Assembly (NCBI RefSeq): GCF_022965805.1 | Contig: NC_133101.1 | Coordinates: 19,191,054 to 19,255,053 of the forward strand | From: Primulina eburnea | Taxonomy: Eukaryota; Streptophyta; Magnoliopsida; Lamiales; Gesneriaceae | Reading direction: 5' to 3' | Length of the DNA stretch: 64,000 bases | Shown: positions 58,431 to 64,000 of the stretch, piece after piece | How the letters are laid out: each line of letters begins with the position of its first letter | Position numbering within the stretch: position 1 is the first letter of the stretch | Program-made: the position numbers and the translations under genes | The notes under the pieces: generated by a model | The model's input: the letters and a program-made list of their open reading frames with translations, nothing else | The model's database searches: none | What the model was told of the DNA's origin: nothing

Positions 58431-58443
58431 GTCTTATTTATAG
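58431..58443 (-). promoter_or_regulatory. TATA block of the antisense gene of element G
   Basis: The minus-strand CTATAAATAAGAC is identical to that at 45607-45619. The first T of TATAAATA lies 47 bases from the ATG, the same distance as in the other copy, although the bases between have diverged. Confidence 0.65.
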
Positions 58444-59870
58444 ATGACAGACCAGGAACCAAGAAGTCAAAAAGTCCTGACTGCTGTAAAATAAGAAGCA
58501 TACCATTTCTAGCTTTCATCGATTTTGGTACCAAACATGGTCATTAAATGATTGCACTATTTTAAGAAAAGTTGTATTCTGACCCTCTGAAAGTTTGTAC
58601 CAGAAGCAGAAGACAGACTGTTCTACTGACAATTCAGGATTTATTTATTTATTTATTTATTTATTTTCAGTAGAAGCCATGATAAGACTATATACTTCCT
58701 TCTGAATTTATTTCAGTATCTGATGTTTGTTCGTTCTACTGATTTAATGTTAAGTTACTTGCAGAAAGATATAAAGGAACAGCAGAGTACATCAACTGAA
58801 ATTTCATTAGAAATCTTTTTCAGTACATCAAACAAAGCAGAAGTGACGGAAAACTCAAGTCAATCGAACAACTTCTGTAATACTGGGATGAGCAAGCTTG
58901 CTTCTGATATTTGTCGCAAAGTACTTCAGCAAGAGAAGGGAGCACTTCTTCAAACAAAAAAAATAATAATAAGCAAGCTGAAAAGCCTAGAAAGAGTCTA
59001 GCAAGTTTGAGTCTTGCTAGCACTAATATTTTGTTTGATGCCTTACAGGGCATCAGAATCAATCCACCAGCACTCTCTTATTGCATTAAAATGCTTCTGG
59101 AAGGGATTGATGCTACATAAAGGGGAACAATCTTTCTGATTGTTGATATTACAACTCCAGGAGTTTGATCCAAAGATCATTTTGAGCAGAACGACCTCTT
59201 CAAACATCATCTTCGCAGCAAGATGTCTTCTGCACATCCTTGTCTCAGCTTCTGAATCAGATCTTATATTTAACCGGCGTTTCCTCATTTAAGCTTTTAC
59301 TTTTATCAAACACTTAACATTCTTTACTGATTGCAGATATTTATAGTAATATTCAACGGTGATAAGGATCCGTGCGCGACTGTTCCAATTCAACGGCTTA
59401 GATCGTTGAAGCGCCAAGGGTCACCAAGTGTTTAAATATTCATGATTACTGCATTAATTAAGGGGGAACATCATCATGACATTTATTGGAGAAACCGATT
59501 TGTCTTTTCGATAAAACAGTATTCCTACTCAAAGTTGCTGAAGTACTGCATTTGTTTCAGCACCTTATCAACTTTCAGTAGAAGTTATCATAAAACGACA
59601 AATCCCACTCCTTTGGTAGAAACCGTCTCGGACAGCCCGCCAAATTTTTTTAAAATATTTTGAAATGAGTAGAGTAACTGACATTCAGGTTTTCTCTCTC
59701 TAACAACCATAAACATATCGACACGTGTCCCTATGTTTACTGACGGCTGTACATATCATTTGATAACTGATCACATTTCGTGTTCATTACGCATTACGAA
59801 CTCAGATTATCCCTTTTGCTTCTACTGCTTTCTCACGTCTACTGCAAATATATTTTTTTTACACTTCAAA
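58444..59870. other. Non-coding stretch of element G between antisense gene and long ORF
   Basis: A run of TTTA units ((ATTT)n, 58638-58664) and AT-rich sequence are seen. ORFs at 58723-59001 and 58820-59120 overlap on both strands and lack support. This region probably holds the promoters of the antisense gene and perhaps of the long downstream ORF. Confidence 0.5.
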
Positions 59871-62705
59871 ATGGCAGAAGCTTACACTTTGAATGCTTAT
59901 CAGGTGAACTTTGCATCTGTTTTAACTATCAAGGATGAAAATCTTGTTGGCATGTTCAAATCACTGGAAAAGACTGGGCTTCGAAAGTTTTTAGAAACAC
60001 CTGCTGTTATCTACAAATCTACTCTTCTTGATTTCTATGCTAAAGCAGAAATTGTGGATGGGAAGATTAACTACACACAGGGGGATGTATCAATTTCCAT
60101 TGATGCTGCACTCCTTGGTTCCACCTTCTTTCTACCACTTTCTGGACTTTCCGAGCTGTCAGATATCACAAAGGAAGATATGTCTACTGCTTTGACAAAC
60201 TTCTCTGCCACTGGAGAAGAACTATCACCTTCCTGCCACAAGAAGTTCTTGAAGATTGAGTATCAGGTACTTGCTGATATCGTTGCAAAAACATTATTGG
60301 TCAAGGCTGGAACATTTGATAAATTGACCAAAGAAAAGGTTCAAGTCATGGTGGCCATCACCTCAGAAAAGAAAGTGGCTTGGGCTCTCTTTCTGTTCAA
60401 AATGATGAAGGATATGATTGTCAGAAAAGGTACTGGATTTGCTGTGCAAATCAGTAAGATGTTACAAGATGCTGGTTTTTCAAAAACAGCAGCAGAAGAT
60501 GGTTCTTCTGTCACAATGACTGATGCTGATAGTGTGCTTGCATTAAGGCCAAAACCAACTGTTGGTGAGTTTTTGGCTGCTAAAAAGGAGATTGGGGAAT
60601 CTCAGGCTGAGGTGCAGCAGAAAATAAAAAGGAAAAGGGTTGTGCTTTTATCTGATTCTGACAAAACAGAATCTGAAGAATCAGCAGCACCTACTCAACA
60701 AGCTTCACTACCTCCCACCCCATCCAAGAAAAAGCCACGCACCACCATTCGCATCAAGAAAACAGCAGCTATTGCTGAATTGGAAAACGTTCCTATTCAA
60801 CAAGTGTTTCCACAAGCTATCTCATCCACCAAGGCCAAACCCACTGAATCAAGGCCTACAACTTCTCAAACTCTCAGACCAACTTCTGGAGTGGTCATTC
60901 GAGAATCAGCCTCTGCTTCTTCCGCTTTTAAACCAGTAGTCCCTACTGTTTCGGGAAAAGGGAAAGGAAAAATTACCGAATTGATTGACCCACCAATGGC
61001 TCCCTCCTCAATCCAAACTGCCATTGATCTTCATCTGGAAGAAATTCAGAATTCAACCAGCGAAGATATGCAATTTTTTGACGATTGGCTCAAGGTACGA
61101 GTCTATCACCCCATTACATTCCTGAAAACTAAGGGTGTTTACCCTCGAACAGTTAATAATGAGCAAAAGGTTTTCGCTGCTGCAAAAACCACAAATGTGA
61201 TCGAAGCCATCAATCGCCGAAGCTACATTGTAGATAGCATCAAAAAGCAGAAGATGGACACTGTTTTAAATGCTTTGAAGTCAAACTTTGACCCTGCTAG
61301 TCCTACTGCCTTTCTCGATCAGAATGTTATTAACATTTTGTCTGAGCAGCTGTCCATTCTTTCTGACCAAATCACTACCAAGGAAAAGGCTTTCTCTCAG
61401 CCTCCAGCATTCAATGTCAGCATCGTTCCCATCGCTTTGCAAAATCAGTCAGTTGAGGAACTGACCAAGGCTTCCTCTGAAGTTAAGGTTATTAGTACTC
61501 CTGCATCTCCAGCAGCTCCCATTCAATCTTCATCTCTTGTATCTGTTCGTGAGCTGGCATCAGTTGACGAAGTAATTGAATCAATTGTGCAAACTCAAGC
61601 AGCACCGGACGTTGCACTACACGTTATTGCTGATCCTTCTTCAACTCAATCAAATCCAGAGAATACTACTGCTATTGCTACTGCTACTGCTCTTGCTACT
61701 GTTTTGGCTTCAGACACTGATACAAATATGGCTTCTGCTTCTGCCATTACTACTAATATAGCTCCCGCCTCAAATACTGATACTGATATGGTCACTACTT
61801 CATTGTCTCTCCCAGCACTTGAGAAGTTTTCAGAGGCTCATCAAGCAGAGATGGCAACTCTGTTGAACAATTCATCGACTATTATTGAGCCACAGGTTTT
61901 AATTGAACCAACTACTGCGTTGGAGCAACAAGAAGAGAGGACAATACATCAATCCATTGCTTCAAAAGGTCCTTCTACTACATTTGAACCAGAACCAGAA
62001 CTGATGGCTATCACTCAATCAGAAGGGGCACCTTCTACTGCTCTGACTTTTCCTTCTTTCAAATCTCCTAGAACCATTGCCCAAATTGAACAACAACTGC
62101 AGGCTCGTACTCCCTCTCCACCTGAAGAACACTCTGATTTAGAGTTTCAGATTACCTTTCTACAAAGAGAGTTGCACAACCTTTACGATACAGTCAAACG
62201 GATGTCCATTGAAAATGCCGTCGAAACCAGTGCTGCCAACTTCTTCCGAGAACGCATATCCAAGGAAGTACTTAAAACAGGGCAATCTGTGGAAAGAATG
62301 TCTACTGAAGTTATTGTTATGCGCCAAGCTATAACAAGAAGCTTCCATCACATCCTGAACGATCAAGATGACATTCTTGCCCGCATAAAAGAGCATGACG
62401 ATCTCTATCGCTCGCTATCCACTACCATGAACTTAATGGATGGCAAGATTGACTCTCACACTCAGACTCTGGAGAGATTAACAAATGGCATTGATATCAT
62501 ATCTGGGCAAATCGATGTACTGATTGCTAAGGTCAATTCTGATGATGCCAAAAAGGGGGAAGAATACAGAACGGGAGATAGAGATAGAGATAGAGCTGGA
62601 GCAAGTACCAGCAGACCGCACCGCATTCATCTGGAAGGGATCAAAATCCAGATGAAATCACTTTCAGAGATATTGGAACAAATTAATTTGTTTTTATTTG
62701 TTTAA
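59871..62705 (+). CDS. Long intact ORF downstream of pol in element G, env-position protein of unknown function
   Basis: I prefer the ATG at 59871 (MAEAYTLNAYQVNFASVL), giving 944 residues; an in-frame ATG at 59733 would add 46 residues of hydrophobic but unlikely leader. The N-terminal 220 or so residues form a compact, conserved-looking domain (GLRKFLETP, LGSTFFLPLSGLSEL, MVAITSEKKVAWALFLFKMMKDM). A basic stretch follows (KIKRKRVVLLSDSD), then Ser/Thr/Pro/Ala-rich low-complexity sequence, and a second ordered patch (MQFFDDWLKVRVYHPITF). A long coiled-coil-like C-terminus (about residues 760-900) holds charged repeats such as RTGDRDRDRDRAG. No signal peptide or clear membrane span is seen, so an envelope role is not supported. 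I recall related long proteins predicted in Gesneriaceae genomes, without known function. The position between pol and the polypurine tract is where SIRE elements carry an extra gene. Confidence 0.72.
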   Translation: MAEAYTLNAYQVNFASVLTIKDENLVGMFKSLEKTGLRKFLETPAVIYKSTLLDFYAKAEIVDGKINYTQGDVSISIDAALLGSTFFLPLSGLSELSDITKEDMSTALTNFSATGEELSPSCHKKFLKIEYQVLADIVAKTLLVKAGTFDKLTKEKVQVMVAITSEKKVAWALFLFKMMKDMIVRKGTGFAVQISKMLQDAGFSKTAAEDGSSVTMTDADSVLALRPKPTVGEFLAAKKEIGESQAEVQQKIKRKRVVLLSDSDKTESEESAAPTQQASLPPTPSKKKPRTTIRIKKTAAIAELENVPIQQVFPQAISSTKAKPTESRPTTSQTLRPTSGVVIRESASASSAFKPVVPTVSGKGKGKITELIDPPMAPSSIQTAIDLHLEEIQNSTSEDMQFFDDWLKVRVYHPITFLKTKGVYPRTVNNEQKVFAAAKTTNVIEAINRRSYIVDSIKKQKMDTVLNALKSNFDPASPTAFLDQNVINILSEQLSILSDQITTKEKAFSQPPAFNVSIVPIALQNQSVEELTKASSEVKVISTPASPAAPIQSSSLVSVRELASVDEVIESIVQTQAAPDVALHVIADPSSTQSNPENTTAIATATALATVLASDTDTNMASASAITTNIAPASNTDTDMVTTSLSLPALEKFSEAHQAEMATLLNNSSTIIEPQVLIEPTTALEQQEERTIHQSIASKGPSTTFEPEPELMAITQSEGAPSTALTFPSFKSPRTIAQIEQQLQARTPSPPEEHSDLEFQITFLQRELHNLYDTVKRMSIENAVETSAANFFRERISKEVLKTGQSVERMSTEVIVMRQAITRSFHHILNDQDDILARIKEHDDLYRSLSTTMNLMDGKIDSHTQTLERLTNGIDIISGQIDVLIAKVNSDDAKKGEEYRTGDRDRDRAGASTSRPHRIHLEGIKIQMKSLSEILEQINLFLFV

Positions 62706-62800
62706 ATTAACTAACCCTTGTCTTACGAGATTCTACTTAATATCGACTGTTTTGTTATCTACGTCATTAACACAGAACATCTAGGTTTTGGCATCACCAC

Positions 62801-62812
62801 AAAGGGGGAAAT
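62801..62812 (+). other. Polypurine tract of element G
   Basis: AAAGGGGGAAAT directly abuts the 3' LTR start TGTTAGAATT at 62813. Confidence 0.88.
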
Positions 62813-63328
62813 TGTTAGAATTAAAATATATTGTGGTTGATAGTACAAAACCAGTAGATAATGCAAAACCAGTAGATAATGCAAAACCAGTAGATATTAG
62901 AATAGTACAAAACCAGTAGATGTAAACCAGAAGCACTTAGTTTACGACTGAAATAAGTAGCAGCACTCATCAAGTACTGCTTATTAGACCAGAACTAAGT
63001 TGTGCATCTCAAAGTCTCTAAATGCTACCGTTAATCTTTTTGAATGTAATACGAGCATTTATTGCTTCATTAAATGCCATTAAATGTTGTACGATAACAT
63101 TTAAGACGGATTACTATTTTTGGTATAAACTGAGACTGACTGCTTTATTATATTTTGCAGGGTCCATTTTCAGCAAATAGACTGAATCTCTGAAAAGTGA
63201 AAAGAGCCGTTCTCATTTTAAACGTTGAAAAGAGGCTATATATTAAGAAAGAGATCTTCAAAAAGATCATCGACAATATAGAAAAATTATCTTGCGATCA
63301 TCATTTGAGCATCACTAAGAACGAACTG
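62813..63328 (+). repeat. 3' LTR of element G, truncated by element H
   Basis: It matches the 5' LTR closely up to GAACGAACTG, then stops at the start of H. Compared with the 5' LTR it has one more 18-bp AATGCAAAACCAGTAGAT unit. Confidence 0.9.
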
Positions 63329-64000
63329 TGTTGGGATCGGGTGTAGGGGGTGTCGGCCGAGCTAGCTCATAACAACCGAAAACCCTTAGTCACCAATCAC
63401 ACAAAATGAGCTACAATAGCTCGTGTTCTAAGAATAAATACACCGATGAATTAGATCGAGTTTGGTTAAGCAACCAAGCGGAAAACACCCGAAATAATCC
63501 TTCGCTAAGAAAGATAGCTGATCAGTTTTATTTATCTTATGCAACTGTTTTAACTGAAGTAAAGAAAACAGATAGAGCTTATATCAGTTCAGTTATGGAC
63601 AAAGCTGAACTGTTATGAGCTCGACTGAAGGAACAGTTAGGAACACGACAGTTAAACAGTTAAGCAGAAAACGAAAAACACAAGATATGTTTATGGATGT
63701 TCGGAGACTTCAACTGCTCCTACGTCACCCCTTCTACCTCCTCGGGTAAGATACACTAGAAGACTTTGATTTATACAACTACTTGTACAAACCCACCCAG
63801 CTTAGGACTTACCCACTGCCTAACTGAACTCCTAGCACTCAAGATTGTAGGCAGCACCTCACAATCAGCATATTGTTTAATGTCTCATATGCAAAGACTA
63901 CATACACAAGTTTTACGTCTTTGTGCAAGACTGTATATGAGTGGTGGTGTGTGTGTGTGTGTGAGAACTGATCAATGAACACTACCCGAAAGGTGTTCTC
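63329..64000 (-). repeat. Element H: LTR of a minus-strand Copia element, right end outside window
   Basis: It starts TGTTGGGATCGGG, whose reverse complement ends CGATCCCAACA, like the LTR ends of G and I. The block at 63716-63744, reversed, contains AGAAGGGGTGACGTAGGAG, also present in the LTR of I. It is inserted in the 3' LTR of G after AACTG (63324-63328), the presumed target duplication. A (GT)n run is at 63942-63962. The 70-codon ORF at 63406-63618 is not supported. Confidence 0.75.

Larger units (their letters stand above)
51630..63328 (+). mobile_element. Element G: Ty1/Copia SIRE-like element with extra antisense and downstream genes
   Basis: The order is LTR, PBS, gag, pol, antisense small gene, non-coding stretch, long downstream ORF, polypurine tract and a 3' LTR cut by H at 63328. 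Over the 515 or so bases available, the LTRs differ at about three positions plus one 18-bp repeat unit, so the element is recent. Gag, the antisense gene and the downstream ORF are open; pol has two stops and a frameshift. Confidence 0.93.

Noticed and set aside
59733..59870. N-terminal extension of the long ORF as a signal peptide
   Set aside because: The extension (MFTDGCTYHLITDH...) has hydrophobic residues but no charged start, and the ATG at 59871 starts the part that looks conserved. Kept as an alternative only.
61576..61761. Leucine-rich ORF resembling a membrane segment
   Set aside because: It is the shifted frame of the Ala/Thr-rich low-complexity part of the 944-residue ORF.
63406..63618. 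70-codon ORF in the LTR of element H
   Set aside because: It lies on the strand opposite to the LTR in its 3' part, and no homologue is visible in the other Copia LTRs here.

Overview
The window looks like a gene-poor stretch of a flowering-plant (eudicot) nuclear genome that is almost entirely nested LTR retrotransposons. The evidence is plant-type Ty3/Gypsy (Tekay/Del chromovirus and Tat lineages), plant Ty1/Copia (SIRE-like), tRNA-iMet primer-binding sites, and one intron-containing host gene. The proteins encoded downstream of the Copia pol gene resemble, from memory only, sequences I associate with Lamiales (Gesneriaceae). The host gene resembles small X8-domain proteins such as the olive Ole e 10 type. 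Lamiales is therefore a reasonable but unproven guess.

Layout, left to right. Elements are labelled A to K here. Element A (minus strand, Tekay-like; left end outside the window, right end 11688) has a broken gag-pol, and its right LTR is interrupted by solo LTR E (7308 to about 10457). A sits in the 5' leader of element D (minus strand, 11689-12796, fragment). D's LTR is cut by element C (12797-26912), a non-coding element with Tekay-type end signals. C's 5' LTR contains element B (14374-24775, plus strand), a nearly full-length Tekay element with a perfect CCATT target duplication. A 2.4-kb host island follows (26913-29273), with one intact three-exon gene on the minus strand for a secreted X8/CBM43 protein (27735-28648). 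Element J (29274-42556, plus strand, Tat-type with a second RNase H) is degenerate and carries element K (32822-40155, plus strand, young Tekay/chromovirus with a TGTCG target duplication). Copia element I (LTR plus gag, 42557-45132) is joined to an inverted Copia fragment (45133-47160). That fragment is interrupted by the 3' LTR of element F (47161-51592, minus). Copia element G follows (51630-63328), and its 3' LTR is cut by the LTR of another Copia element, H (63329 to the window end).

How the parts work together. In each element, gag encodes the capsid and nucleocapsid protein. Pol encodes protease, reverse transcriptase, RNase H and integrase. The LTRs supply promoter and terminator, and the PBS and polypurine tract prime the two DNA strands. 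B, K and G have near-identical LTRs and so are recent, yet each carries a few disabling changes. Older elements (A, J, I) have many.

The most interesting signals are these: (1) a small antisense gene family inside the SIRE-like Copia elements, with an identical TATA block at identical spacing in two divergent copies; (2) a long intact downstream ORF (59871-62705) in an element whose pol is broken; (3) an intron-like segment at exactly the same codon between gag and protease in A and B but absent in K; (4) an in-frame TAA at the same codon near the RT/RNase H boundary in both A and B; (5) about ten inverted-repeat motifs stacked just upstream of the TATA box in the K LTR. All similarities were judged by eye; no alignment or database search was run.
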